A DNA stretch of 55,436 nucleotides from CAYPCH01 sp964409165 (GCA_964409165.1 CAYPCH010000007.1:1-55436); one strand, 5' to 3'. Shown: positions 17,805-27,635, counted from the stretch's first letter. Numbers and translations: made by a program. The notes: a model not told the origin generated them from the sequence alone.

Positions 17805-19466
17805 ATGGGGACTCATATGACAGTTAACGTTAAAGATTTCGGAGCAGTTGGAGACAATACGACTGATAATTTTGTTGCATTTACATCGGCTATAAGCAAT
17901 ATTAAGGACATTGGAGGAATACTGTATTTTCCTCATGATACGGGAAACTATTTTTTGGGTACCAGTATTAAAATACCGGAAAATATTGAACTGCAGTTTG
18001 CTAAAGGAGGAAAAATTAAACTTGGGAACAGGGTCAATATAGAGGGGAATTTCACAAAACTAAGAGCGGGCAGGTTTCAGATATTTGATACTTTTAATGA
18101 AGGAGGTCTTACAGGAACCTGGGAGGTTGACAAAGTTTATCCCGAATGGTGGGGAGCAGAATCCGATAACAGCACGATAAACGATGAGTTTGTCAGAAAA
18201 TCCATTGAGTTTTGTAAGAAAAACTATTATAAATGTATAGAGTTCGGGCAGGGGACATATCTATTTGATGGAACTTATATTGTATTGGACAGAACGTGCA
18301 GTGGTATGCAAATAATGGGACAGTGCCATAACACCACTCTAAAACTTAAAGATAATGCATCCGGGGGGCATATATTTGTCATATCAAATTTTCGTGATAG
18401 GGAAAGCCCTAATGCCAATATATACAATATAAGAATTTCAAGGATGAAAGCTGTGGGGAATACAACTGCGGCAACTACCTCATGGTTTCTGCAGACGTGG
18501 ATAAACGGAGGAATAGCAAAGATTGTCGGTTTAGTACTGGATGAACTGGATTTAAGCAACTTCAAGACATCAGGGTTTTCCCTTGAAAACTGCTATAACT
18601 GTAAAATCACAAATATACACAGTAGCAATAACGGGTTTCATGGTCTATCAATAGCAAATGGGTCTTATGTTCTGAATAATATATGGGTTAACAATAATAG
18701 TGACTACGGTATAAACTTTACAGGGGGATCGGCATATGGAATAGCTTTAGCATCAAACATATTTTCAGAAAAAAACAGGGTTGGTATGAAAACCGCTGGA
18801 TTTTGGGATTTAAATCTTTCAAACTCGCACTTTAATGATAACAGTAATGAAGCAGTAACAAAGACTGCTCCGGGCGGCAGGTACAATTTTAGTAACATTA
18901 TGACAAGAAATAATGGAGGACCTTCACTAAATGCCACATCAGGCAATGGAACAGAAAAATATAATATAGTAAACTGGCATTCTGAAAGTGATAACAAGAC
19001 CATGCTAAGTAGCAATGGGAGCATTTATTTGAGTGGATCTGTTTCCGAAATACATGGTACCAATATAACAGTATTGGATTCCGGAAATGTCGGAGTAAAT
19101 GTTAGTTGTAAAAACACATTCTTAACTGCTGTGACCGTAAGGGGGAATAACAATTCATATCCTTTCAGAATATATAACGGCGGTTTAATAGCTTCTGGAC
19201 TTATGGTGTATAACAACAATTCTCTATTGGTTCCTTTCGGAATGCAAATCAGTACAGATTATAATGTATTTATTTCAAATTCAAAAATAGGTGATGACAG
19301 AGAAATCAAACTCCAGACAAGGGGTATAGCAATTGGTTCGGAATGCTCAGGAATAATTATTATTAAAACAACCGATTTTACAGAGTGTAATACCGGAGAG
19401 GGAGTAACAGACAACTCGGTATCTGCAGAGGTTATTGTGGAGCATTCACCTAACAGCGGTGTTTAA
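17805..19466 (+). CDS. Right-handed beta-helix protein (pectate lyase 3-like), no signal peptide
   Basis: A 553-residue protein opening with VNVKDFGAVGDNTTDNFVAF, the N-terminal signature of pectate-lyase-superfamily / GH28-like beta-helix proteins and phage tailspikes. The middle and end are rich in short strand-turn repeats with Asn ladders (for example ENCYNCKITNIHSSNNGFHGLSIANG). No secretion signal or membrane helix is visible. GTGAGGT lies 8 nt before ATG 17805. It sits between a glycosyltransferase and the Wzz-kinase gene, so it probably binds, cleaves or epimerises the polysaccharide. Epimerase, lyase and hydrolase are all possible for this fold; the catalytic residues cannot be assigned by eye. 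Confidence 0.75.
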   Translation: MGTHMTVNVKDFGAVGDNTTDNFVAFTSAISNIKDIGGILYFPHDTGNYFLGTSIKIPENIELQFAKGGKIKLGNRVNIEGNFTKLRAGRFQIFDTFNEGGLTGTWEVDKVYPEWWGAESDNSTINDEFVRKSIEFCKKNYYKCIEFGQGTYLFDGTYIVLDRTCSGMQIMGQCHNTTLKLKDNASGGHIFVISNFRDRESPNANIYNIRISRMKAVGNTTAATTSWFLQTWINGGIAKIVGLVLDELDLSNFKTSGFSLENCYNCKITNIHSSNNGFHGLSIANGSYVLNNIWVNNNSDYGINFTGGSAYGIALASNIFSEKNRVGMKTAGFWDLNLSNSHFNDNSNEAVTKTAPGGRYNFSNIMTRNNGGPSLNATSGNGTEKYNIVNWHSESDNKTMLSSNGSIYLSGSVSEIHGTNITVLDSGNVGVNVSCKNTFLTAVTVRGNNNSYPFRIYNGGLIASGLMVYNNNSLLVPFGMQISTDYNVFISNSKIGDDREIKLQTRGIAIGSECSGIIIIKTTDFTECNTGEGVTDNSVSAEVIVEHSPNSGV

Positions 19467-19649
19467 AAAGAATTGGTTTATTTAAAAAAGTAATAGCTTT
19501 ATAGTTTATTTCATGGTAATATTAAACTATTATAGTCTATTAAGCTAAGGATGGCAATCAAGTGTATTTAATACAAGTAATACAAATGTATAGATAGCGT
19601 AATAAGTATGCTGGTTTATTTATGGAAAAGTTTTTTTGGGGGGTCACTT

Positions 19650-21017
19650 ATGGTGGTTTTTACTGATATAAGAACTATTGTCAGGGTAATAAAAAAAAGG
19701 CTATGGTATATTATTTTAATACCATTGGTTTTTTTTATAGCAACTTTTTTGCTCAGCCGTAATTATTTTGATAAAGTTTATGAGGCTGACGCGGCTTTAT
19801 ATGTTATTGGAACAGATGTAGAACCGGGGGCGACTCTGGCGTACAGCGATTTACTCTTAGGAGAGGTTCTGGTTAAAGACTATAGAGAATTAATCAGGCG
19901 CAGAACAGTTGCCAATCAGGTAATTGATGAAATGGGTTTAAAAAATGTACTAACCCCTTCAGCTTTATCAAAGACGTTGACAGTAAATCTCAAAGTAGAC
20001 ACAAGAATCCTTGAAATAAAGGTTGTTAATAAGGATCCTGTTTTAGCAGCCGACCTTGCTAATAAAGTGGCTGAAGTTTTTGCAGAGAAGGCTGTTCAGA
20101 TAATGAAAATAAAAAATGTGGAAATTGTAGACAGAGCTGAGGTTCCCAGCTCACCAGTGAAACCAAACCCTCTAACTGATGCCCAAATAGCATTTGTTGC
20201 GGGTTTGATAATTGTATTGATGACATCTTTTGTTTTAGAATATTTTGACGATACTGTAAAATCACATAAGGATATTGATAAAACCATAAAACTACCCGTT
20301 ATTGGGAAAATATCTAATTATAAGAGTCTCAGCAAATGGGAAAGAGGTGAGATTCTTAACAATCCTGTGGTAAATTTTACTTCCTGTACATCAAAATTGG
20401 CGGAAGCTTACAGAATGCTTCGAACCAATATCCAATTTGCAGAACAACAAAATCAGATTAAAACACTACTTGTAACAAGTACTAATAAGCAAGAAGGTAA
20501 GACTACGGTAGCATCCAATCTGGCAGTTGCGTTTGCAAATTCTGGCAAGAGAACTCTGCTTGTTGACTGTGATATGAGAGATTCTAGAATATGTAGCATA
20601 TTTGAAAAATACATGGAAAGTGTTTCGAAACATAAGAAAGACAAAGGTATGACACATATTATTCTGAATGAGGGAGATGTATTTGAAAGTATCATAAAAA
20701 CCAGCATAGAAGGTCTTTATATAGTTCCTTCAGGAACTGTAAGTGTTAATCCGGGAGATTTAGTAGGGTTGGAGGTGATGAAGCAATTCATAATTAAGGT
20801 AAGGGAAACTTTTGATGTTGTCATATTGGACAGTTCGCCTGTTTGTGATTTTGCAGATGCGTCCGTACTGTCAACTTATTGTGACGGGGTTATACTAGTG
20901 GCAACTGTACATAAAACCAGATTTACTGAATTGATAAAGGCAAAAGATCTGCTGGCTAAAGTCAATGCAAGAGTACTGGGTGTTGTGTTAAATAAAGTAT
21001 CTGGTTATGACGGTTAA
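19650..21017 (+). CDS. Wzz-tyrosine autokinase fusion (chain-length regulator)
   Basis: This membrane protein fuses a Wzz/CpsC-type co-polymerase with a CpsD-type BY-kinase. The first membrane helix is WYIILIPLVFFIATFLL, the extracytoplasmic Wzz part follows, and the second helix is AQIAFVAGLIIVLMTSFVL. The kinase part has Walker A TNKQEGKTTVASNL, Walker A' TLLVDCDMRD and Walker B VVILDSSP. It ends GYDG with a single tyrosine, so the usual C-terminal tyrosine cluster is missing. The start is ATG 19650 just after GGGGGG; ATG 19608 has no ribosome binding site. It should control polymer length with the Wzy protein at 23853. No partner phosphatase (CpsB/Wzb) is visible in the window. Confidence 0.85.
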   Translation: MVVFTDIRTIVRVIKKRLWYIILIPLVFFIATFLLSRNYFDKVYEADAALYVIGTDVEPGATLAYSDLLLGEVLVKDYRELIRRRTVANQVIDEMGLKNVLTPSALSKTLTVNLKVDTRILEIKVVNKDPVLAADLANKVAEVFAEKAVQIMKIKNVEIVDRAEVPSSPVKPNPLTDAQIAFVAGLIIVLMTSFVLEYFDDTVKSHKDIDKTIKLPVIGKISNYKSLSKWERGEILNNPVVNFTSCTSKLAEAYRMLRTNIQFAEQQNQIKTLLVTSTNKQEGKTTVASNLAVAFANSGKRTLLVDCDMRDSRICSIFEKYMESVSKHKKDKGMTHIILNEGDVFESIIKTSIEGLYIVPSGTVSVNPGDLVGLEVMKQFIIKVRETFDVVILDSSPVCDFADASVLSTYCDGVILVATVHKTRFTELIKAKDLLAKVNARVLGVVLNKVSGYDG

Positions 21018-21074
21018 TTCAATCACTTTCGTGAGCTATGCAAATAAGAATTTTTTATCATGCTTATTATTTAT

Positions 21075-22097
21075 TTAGATTTTGTTAACAATATCATCTA
21101 TATAACCATCAATTAAAAAGTCTTTACCCGACTGGTATGCGTTATATCTGAGCTTTGAGAGCAGTTTTCTGTCACTTGACAAGTTTATAATTGTGTTTGC
21201 AAGTTCATGAGGGGTGTTATCCTTTAATACAATACCATCATTATTATGTGTTATGATTTCTTCGTTATAGTTCCATGCACTCACTATCGGAGGGACTCCT
21301 GCAATTTTTGATTCAACTAAAATACCAGCCATCCCTTCGCCTTTGTGTTTTGTAGGGAAAATAAGCACATCGTAATTTTTTAAAACGTCTGTTATTGAAT
21401 TTATATTTTCGTATTCAATTACATTTTTGTAAGCCAGATTGGAAGTTTTGCCAATATAACTAAAGAAATAATTTTGAATTTTATTGTCGATGTGTCCGTA
21501 AAAATCTACAGAATAGTCGGTTCCTGTCGATTTTAATATTTTATCTGCTTCAAGTATTATTTTAATTCCTTTATCTTCACAAATTTTAGACATAAATACG
21601 CACCTTAAAATTTTACCAGGGGGTGAATCGGTGAACTCATTGTTTACAGGCAAGTTTCTGAAATTTGGAATTACTGATATGTTGTTAAACCCAAATTTGT
21701 CCAAACTTTCCTTTATTAAACATGATTCGACGTAAATGTTTTTATATTGATTATATATATAAGGATTTCCTTTGTGTTCTCTTATACATGTATGGAATAT
21801 TCCGCCGATAACAAATACAGTAATTTTTTTTAGTATGGATTTATTAAATACCTGCAAAAACTTTGTAAGTTTAATGAGGCTCAAAGAGGAGATACAGATG
21901 ATACCCTTATTATTTCTGTTTTTAAACAGAAATAATAATAATTTCAGATACAGACCCAGAGAACTGGATTTAGAGTACGATGTGTCGAATGCAGATATTT
22001 CCATATACTTCTTTAGCTCATTATAAAGAACTGCATTTTTAATTGTAGCTCCACCAAATGGAGGGGGAAAACATCCTATATAAAATACTTTGTTCAT
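21075..22097 (-). CDS. Glycosyltransferase family 4 protein
   Basis: A GT-B enzyme on the minus strand. The N-terminus is NKVFYIGCFPPPFGGATIKNAVLYNEL, the acceptor-domain glycine loop being PPPFGGAT. The donor-side motif is KGEGMAGILVESKIAGVPPIVSAW, where the usual E-x7-E appears as E-G-M-A-G-I-L-V-E. The first 70 codons include a hydrophobic patch, but no true membrane helix is convincing. It is convergent with the Wzz-kinase gene and divergent from the second flippase, so it breaks the operon and marks a boundary in the locus. The ATG is preceded by a modest AGAGGTGC. Confidence 0.85.
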   Translation of the reverse strand: MNKVFYIGCFPPPFGGATIKNAVLYNELKKYMEISAFDTSYSKSSSLGLYLKLLLFLFKNRNNKGIICISSLSLIKLTKFLQVFNKSILKKITVFVIGGIFHTCIREHKGNPYIYNQYKNIYVESCLIKESLDKFGFNNISVIPNFRNLPVNNEFTDSPPGKILRCVFMSKICEDKGIKIILEADKILKSTGTDYSVDFYGHIDNKIQNYFFSYIGKTSNLAYKNVIEYENINSITDVLKNYDVLIFPTKHKGEGMAGILVESKIAGVPPIVSAWNYNEEIITHNNDGIVLKDNTPHELANTIINLSSDRKLLSKLRYNAYQSGKDFLIDGYIDDIVNKI

Positions 22098-22233
22098 TTA
22101 TGTTCTGCACCTCTTAGCATCTTTTTTATGTCTTATAATCTAATGGTAATTAAATAATATAATGGAATTGCATGTTAAGTCAAGATAAAACAATAAATGT
22201 TTGGATTAACATTAAGTTAAATAAATAGATAAG

Positions 22234-22262
22234 TTGAAAAAATATTACATTCGTAGTATAAT
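22234..22262 (+). promoter_or_regulatory. Sigma-A type promoter of the second flippase unit
   Basis: TTGAAA at 22234-22239, a 17-bp spacer and a perfect TATAAT at 22257-22262. It should drive the flippase, polymerase and two glycosyltransferase genes at 22304-27512. Confidence 0.75.
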
Positions 22263-22303
22263 ACATATTACTTAATTATGTAAAAATAGGGGTTTGATTT
22301 TTA

Positions 22304-23782
22304 ATGGGGGACAGTAACTTTTCGGTTAATGAGTTGAGCATAAAAAAAAGTACTTACGTTGTCAGGGGTAATAAAGATAAAGTAGTAAAAGACTTGTTTA
22401 TTGTTTTTTCGTCAAATGTTTTAAGTTTAGCATCCGGTATAGTAACAGGTCTTTTAATTCCTAAGTTTTTAGGTGTAATTGAGTATGGAGGTTTGATGTT
22501 GTTTACATTTTATGTACCTTACAGTTCTGTCCTTCAATTCGGTTACAATGACGGAATTTATATAAGATATGGCAAGTACGACTATAATGATTTGCCAAAA
22601 AAGAAGTTTGTAATGTATTTCCGATTTTTATTGATTTCACAATTAATAGTATCACTTGTTGTTTTTGTTTTACTTAAGATGTTGGTAAAAGATTCTGGCA
22701 GAATGGTTATATTTTCATTTATTTGCATGAACATAGCAATAACCAATTTAGGTTCTTTTTTCAACTTGGTTAATGAGGTGACAAGGAGATTCAGAATGTA
22801 TTCCTTAAGTCTTGTGATGACAAAACTTCTTTATGTCGTATTTTCATATTTCTTTATAATTATAGGCATTAAAAATCATATATTCTTTATTGCACTGATT
22901 ACAGCAGTAAATCTATCGGTTCTTGCCATAAACTTACTTGCTTCAAAAGAAATTGTGTTGGGAAAAGGTGAGCGAATAAAAGATAATATGGGTGATATAA
23001 AAAAGAACTTATTGATTGGTATGCCTCAGTTAATTGGGAATTTTACTGTAATGCTTATAATAGGAACAAGCAGGCTTTTTGTAGATAAATTTTTCACATT
23101 AAATGACTTTGCCATGTATTCATTTGCCGTTTCACTGATTTCAATCATATATTTATTTATAGGAGCTATATCAACAGTTACCTATCCGTATCTTGCAAGG
23201 GCAAAAAAAGAGAAACTCGCTGAGTTGTATAAAAAAATGAAGTTTTTATTGCTGCTTTTTATAAGTATATCATTGACTTCTTTTTTTTTACTAAAAGTTT
23301 TTGTTATTACCTTATTACCTGCATATACAAATGCTGTTGATATTTCTTTATTTTTATTTGCGACCATACTGTTCAGGTCTCAGATAGATGTTGTATCAAG
23401 GAATTTTTTCAAGGTTATGATGCTACAAAAAGATTACACAATTAACGTTATTATAGTATTTATAGTTGGTGTTGTTATTGCACTTCTTTCATATATTGTA
23501 TTGAGAACCACAATAGGCATGGCAATATCAACGGTTTTATCCTTTTTCATATGGATGATTTCTGCTGATCTGTACTTTGTAAAAAAGCTAAAAATGAATT
23601 TGACTAAATTACATGTAACAGAGGTTTTAATTACAGTTATATTTTTGTCTACAGCACTCCAATTTAGATGGCATACCGGAATATTTCTTTATTTAACATC
23701 TGTTATTGTAATACTATTGCTACTTTATAGAAATGACTTCAAACAACTCATAAAGCATAGGTTAAACTATTTAAGCTTATGA
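22304..23782 (+). CDS. Wzx-type flippase (second of two)
   Basis: A 492-residue polytopic protein with about 14 hydrophobic segments and a charged N-terminal tail of about 28 residues. Features of the MOP superfamily are VFSSNVLSLASGIVTGLLIPKFLGVIEYGGLMLFTFYV and the core IGMPQLIGNFTVMLIIGTSRLFVDKFF. It is not a close copy of the flippase at 14807. AGGGG precedes ATG 22304. It heads a second transcription unit in the locus with polymerase and glycosyltransferases. Two flippases suggest either two repeat units or the joining of two clusters. Confidence 0.85.
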   Translation: MGDSNFSVNELSIKKSTYVVRGNKDKVVKDLFIVFSSNVLSLASGIVTGLLIPKFLGVIEYGGLMLFTFYVPYSSVLQFGYNDGIYIRYGKYDYNDLPKKKFVMYFRFLLISQLIVSLVVFVLLKMLVKDSGRMVIFSFICMNIAITNLGSFFNLVNEVTRRFRMYSLSLVMTKLLYVVFSYFFIIIGIKNHIFFIALITAVNLSVLAINLLASKEIVLGKGERIKDNMGDIKKNLLIGMPQLIGNFTVMLIIGTSRLFVDKFFTLNDFAMYSFAVSLISIIYLFIGAISTVTYPYLARAKKEKLAELYKKMKFLLLLFISISLTSFFLLKVFVITLLPAYTNAVDISLFLFATILFRSQIDVVSRNFFKVMMLQKDYTINVIIVFIVGVVIALLSYIVLRTTIGMAISTVLSFFIWMISADLYFVKKLKMNLTKLHVTEVLITVIFLSTALQFRWHTGIFLYLTSVIVILLLLYRNDFKQLIKHRLNYLSL

Positions 23783-23852
23783 ATAGGAATAAATGGATAA
23801 AGGAACCTGAATGATTTGTTGTTTCAGATTTTGTTATAAGGAATGATTGTTT

Positions 23853-25040
23853 ATGTTGAGAAAACTAACCGATATTGTATTGTTTGTATATATTGTGAGT
23901 GTATATTTATTTACTAAAAACATAACAATGTATAAAGTTGCCAATATGTTTGCATTTTTATTCATTTTTTTAGTTGTGTTTGATATACTTGTTTCAAAAA
24001 AGAAGATTGCCATAAGCTATGTTATTTTTACTCAGGCCCTGTTTATACTTGTGTGTACTGCCTCATACTTTATTGCAATGGACAAGGATAATACATTTGT
24101 AATTATTAAGACACTTATTAACCTTTTATTTCTAGTTTGGGCTATAATCATCCATATTGATGATTATAGCCAATTACATTCAATGTTAAAGTATATAATG
24201 TATTCCGGCACAATATCATCTGTGTATATTCTTGCTAATCCCAGTTTTATAGAAAATGGACGACTTGGAGGAATACTTGGAGACCAGAACCATATTGCCC
24301 TTTTAATAAGTTTTTCTTTTGTTTTTACTGTATATTACATTTGTTTTGAAAAAAAGTATATTTATATTCCGATGGGAGGAATATTATTCTACTGTATTCT
24401 ATTAACCGGTTCGAGAATAGCTTTGATTTTTATAGTTTTATCAATATTGCTGGCATTAATGCTCAAGTACAAGGATGATGCAAAAAGCATGCTTAATTAT
24501 GTACTGATTGTGATAGTAACATTTTCAGCCTGCTACTATCTTTTATTTAATGTCCCCCAAATTTATTCGGTAATAGGTGTGAGATTTCAAAACCTTTTTG
24601 ATTTTGTGTCTGGTAAGGGAACAAATGAAGGTTCAATTATGACTAGGTTATATTATACTAATCTGGGATTTCAATTGTTTTTTAAAAAGCCTCTTCTTGG
24701 TTATGGTGCAGGTAATTACTCAGCCATCCTGAATCAAATAGCGGATAAAGAAACATATTCACACAACAATTACACGGAATTGCTTGTGGGCACAGGCTTA
24801 CTAGGTACTATCGCATTTTATCTTACATATATATTAACGATTGTAGGCTTATATAGATATGTTAAAGAGAAGAATCCTTTAGGATTTCTTTTCCTTTCTA
24901 TGATTATAACAGTTATGATTATCGGATACGCATGGGTTTTTTACCAGTTGAAAGCGTTTTATATTTTATTGGCTATAGTTGCTGCATTCATAAGATTAGG
25001 TTATATGGAAGCAAAAGAAAAACAACACAAATGCATGTAA
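23853..25040 (+). CDS. O-antigen ligase / Wzy polymerase family membrane protein
   Basis: A 395-residue protein with about 10-12 membrane helices and a large outer loop, the pattern of Wzy polymerases and O-antigen ligases. The signature region is GSRIALIFIVLSILLAL, then the loop segment FKKPLLGYGAGNYSAIL and SHNNYTELLVGTGLLGTIAFYL, which matches the family motif ending in HN-x-Y-E-L-L-x-x-x-G. It should polymerise the lipid-linked repeat units on the outer membrane face. The start is ATG 23853, 10 nt after AAGGA; the TTG at 23847 is too close to it. Confidence 0.85.
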   Translation: MLRKLTDIVLFVYIVSVYLFTKNITMYKVANMFAFLFIFLVVFDILVSKKKIAISYVIFTQALFILVCTASYFIAMDKDNTFVIIKTLINLLFLVWAIIIHIDDYSQLHSMLKYIMYSGTISSVYILANPSFIENGRLGGILGDQNHIALLISFSFVFTVYYICFEKKYIYIPMGGILFYCILLTGSRIALIFIVLSILLALMLKYKDDAKSMLNYVLIVIVTFSACYYLLFNVPQIYSVIGVRFQNLFDFVSGKGTNEGSIMTRLYYTNLGFQLFFKKPLLGYGAGNYSAILNQIADKETYSHNNYTELLVGTGLLGTIAFYLTYILTIVGLYRYVKEKNPLGFLFLSMIITVMIIGYAWVFYQLKAFYILLAIVAAFIRLGYMEAKEKQHKCM

Positions 25041-25123
25041 GGCAAGTATCTTTAATACTTGATACAAACTGTTAAATTTCAACTGTTTTGTCATGGAGTT
25101 ATGGATTATTGGAGGGGATCTAT

Positions 25124-26338
25124 ATGAGATTGAAAAACAAACACCAAAGAATATCAGGACAATATACTTTCAATAGAGTTTCAGTCAACTGTGATGGTTT
25201 AGATAAGATTAGGCTTATGCACATTATAAATTGTTATACCTTTGCTGGTGCTGAAATTTTGGCATACAATATCGCACAGAGGATTGATACAGATAAGTTT
25301 GATGTGTTTATATGCAGTATAGGCAAGAGTGATAATGAAATTGAATCGTATATTAAAAATATGCTTCAAAGTAAAAATATTACTGTATTACAGCTTGATA
25401 AGCCTAGTCATAAAAACAGGGTTGAAGGCATATTAAAGCTTGCTGTATTACTGAGACAATACAAAATAAATGTAATCAATACTCATTGTTCTTCTCCCGA
25501 TTTTTACGGCAAACTTGCCGGTTTTTTGGCTGGTGTACCCTTTGTCTATTCTACCATTCACAGCAATGTGGGATATAAAAGATTGCGAGAAAAATTCCTC
25601 AGGCACTTTACTGCAAAGTACATTGCGATATCCGAAAGTGTAAAAAACTATATGTTGGGGGATTTGGGGTTGCCTTGCAATAAGATCGAGCTTATCCGTA
25701 ATGGAGTTAAATCCGTTGATTTTCTTGATATTGACAAGGTTGCAAGAAAGATAATGATGGATGAACTTGGCATAGACATTAACAAGAAGGTGATATCGTC
25801 TATTGGTAGACTGGTAAAGTTAAAAGGCCATAACTTTTTGATTGATGCAGCAAATGCAATACTAGAAGAATATAGGGATGTGCATTTCCTTATTGTTGGA
25901 AATGATAAAGTGGATATTGAGTGGGCCAACAGTCTTAAAAGGCTTGTAAAAGATAAAAGCCTGGAGAGGTATTTTACTTTCACAGGAACTAGAAATGATA
26001 TAACTGATATATTGTCCCTGACGGATGTATTTGTTTTTCCGTCAATAAATGAAGGATTGCCGCTTGCAGTTTTAGAGGCAATGGCTGCAGGTGTCCCGGT
26101 CGTATCAACTGATGTTGGTAGTATTGGTGAAGTTGTCAGCCATGGTGTAAACGGATTATTGATTCCGTCAGGCAATTCACTATCTATTGCACAAAGTATT
26201 ATTAAATTATTTGATAACTGGGAATGGGCTGAAAAGATGGGTAAAAACGCTCGTAAACTTGTACGAAGCGAATACTCAATTGAAGATACTGCTAAGAGAT
26301 ATGAAGAACTGTATCTTAAAAATTTTATAAGGAGTTGA
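25124..26338 (+). CDS. Glycosyltransferase family 4 protein (tandem copy 1)
   Basis: A GT-B enzyme of 404 residues. After a 30-residue polar lead it reads IRLMHIINCYTFAGAEILAYNIAQRI, the acceptor side loop. The donor site has SINEGLPLAVLEAMAAGVPVVSTDVGSIGE with the E-x7-E motif intact. It is a clear paralogue of the next gene: the same order of motifs, such as DVFICSIG / EVYICSIG and INTHCSSPDFYG / INTHCTSPDFYG. GGAGGGG lies 8 nt before ATG 25124; the upstream TTG reading is unsupported. The sugar added is unknown. Confidence 0.9.
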   Translation: MRLKNKHQRISGQYTFNRVSVNCDGLDKIRLMHIINCYTFAGAEILAYNIAQRIDTDKFDVFICSIGKSDNEIESYIKNMLQSKNITVLQLDKPSHKNRVEGILKLAVLLRQYKINVINTHCSSPDFYGKLAGFLAGVPFVYSTIHSNVGYKRLREKFLRHFTAKYIAISESVKNYMLGDLGLPCNKIELIRNGVKSVDFLDIDKVARKIMMDELGIDINKKVISSIGRLVKLKGHNFLIDAANAILEEYRDVHFLIVGNDKVDIEWANSLKRLVKDKSLERYFTFTGTRNDITDILSLTDVFVFPSINEGLPLAVLEAMAAGVPVVSTDVGSIGEVVSHGVNGLLIPSGNSLSIAQSIIKLFDNWEWAEKMGKNARKLVRSEYSIEDTAKRYEELYLKNFIRS

Positions 26339-26348
26339 ATAATTCGTT

Positions 26349-27512
26349 ATGAAAAATAAAATAAGGATAATGCACTTGATTAACAGTTTTTCACTGGCAG
26401 GTGCGGAAAAACTTGTCTATGATATATGCAAGAGAATAGATAAGAACAAATTTGAAGTTTATATTTGCTCAATAGGATATCAGAATACAGCCATGGAAAA
26501 ACATATTATTAATGAATTGGAGCATGAAGACATTCATACCACTACATTAAAGAAAGAAAAAAATAAAAAAAGGATACGCACTATATTTGAACTAAGAAAA
26601 ATAATACTGGAAAATAAAATTGATATAATTAATACTCATTGCACATCACCGGATTTTTACGGCAGAACCGCTGCTTTTTTTTCAAATCTGAAAATTGTTT
26701 TTTCTACAGTGCATAATACAAAGGGATATTCGGGAAAGAATGAACGAATATACAAATATATAACAACTAAATACATTGCAATTTCGGATACTGTAAAAGA
26801 ATATATAGTAAATGAACTGAAAATAAGCAATAAAAAAGTTGAAATTATCTATAATGGTATTGATAAGCATTTGTTGTCATCAGTAAGGTGTGACAGGAAC
26901 AGTAAACTCAGGGAGCTGAAAGTAGATCCGGAGAAATTTGTGGTATTAAACATAGGGAGGGTGGAATATCAGAAGGGGCAGATTTATCTGGTTGAAGCTG
27001 CAAGAGAATTAATGCTGAAGTTTGCAAATATTCACTTTGTTATTGTAGGAAACACAAACTTGGACCATAAGTGCTATAACGAGATAAAGGAGTTGATTGA
27101 TAATTATAGCCTCAATGAGTATTTCACTTTTACAGGTATAAGGAAAGACATACCTGAAATTTTAAATGCATCGGATATATTTGTTTTTCCTTCTCTGTAT
27201 GAGGGGTTTTCATTGACGGTAATGGAGGCGTTGGCTTGTGGAAAACCTGTTGTAGCAACTGATGTGGGAAGTATAAGGGAAATTATAGTAGATGGAAAAA
27301 ACGGTACCATAATTCCTCCTATGAACCCGAATGCTATAGCTGACAGCTTATATAAATTTATGAGTGACAATAATTACTTTGAAAAAATATCTTACAACGC
27401 ATATTCTTCCTTTTCAAACAAGTTTACTATAGAAAAAACATTAGAGAGTTATAAAAACCTATACATGGAACATTATAATAAGATTAGAACTAAAACTGCA
27501 TACAAGATATAA
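26349..27512 (+). CDS. Glycosyltransferase family 4 protein (tandem copy 2)
   Basis: A 387-residue paralogue of the preceding gene, beginning 10 bp after it. Motifs are IRIMHLINSFSLAGAEKLVYDICKRI, NTHCTSPDFYG, FTFTGIRKDIPEIL and SLYEGFSLTVMEALACGKPVVATDVGS (E-x7-E kept). The ribosome binding site AAGGAG lies inside the end of the upstream gene, with a long spacing of about 15 nt. It closes the polysaccharide locus; a weak terminator follows. Confidence 0.9.
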   Translation: MKNKIRIMHLINSFSLAGAEKLVYDICKRIDKNKFEVYICSIGYQNTAMEKHIINELEHEDIHTTTLKKEKNKKRIRTIFELRKIILENKIDIINTHCTSPDFYGRTAAFFSNLKIVFSTVHNTKGYSGKNERIYKYITTKYIAISDTVKEYIVNELKISNKKVEIIYNGIDKHLLSSVRCDRNSKLRELKVDPEKFVVLNIGRVEYQKGQIYLVEAARELMLKFANIHFVIVGNTNLDHKCYNEIKELIDNYSLNEYFTFTGIRKDIPEILNASDIFVFPSLYEGFSLTVMEALACGKPVVATDVGSIREIIVDGKNGTIIPPMNPNAIADSLYKFMSDNNYFEKISYNAYSSFSNKFTIEKTLESYKNLYMEHYNKIRTKTAYKI

Positions 27513-27528
27513 TTAAAGAAGATTAGGG

Positions 27529-27558
27529 ATGCGTGAAATATTGAACAACGCATTTTAT
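27529..27558 (+). terminator. Weak intrinsic terminator
   Basis: The stem ATGCGT / ACGCAT (6 bp, 13-nt loop) is followed by TTTATTCT. It lies 17 bp after the last glycosyltransferase and separates it from the next operon. The stem is short, so it may be leaky. Confidence 0.4.
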
Positions 27559-27635
27559 TCTATATATGCAAAAACCGCAGATTCTCATATTGATACAGGT
27601 ATACAAATAAATAAAAATACTTTATAATTGTTTGT

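Noticed and set aside
25648..26175. A 175-codon minus-strand frame
   Set aside because: It is the antisense shadow of the GT4 gene, Ser/Leu-rich without motifs.
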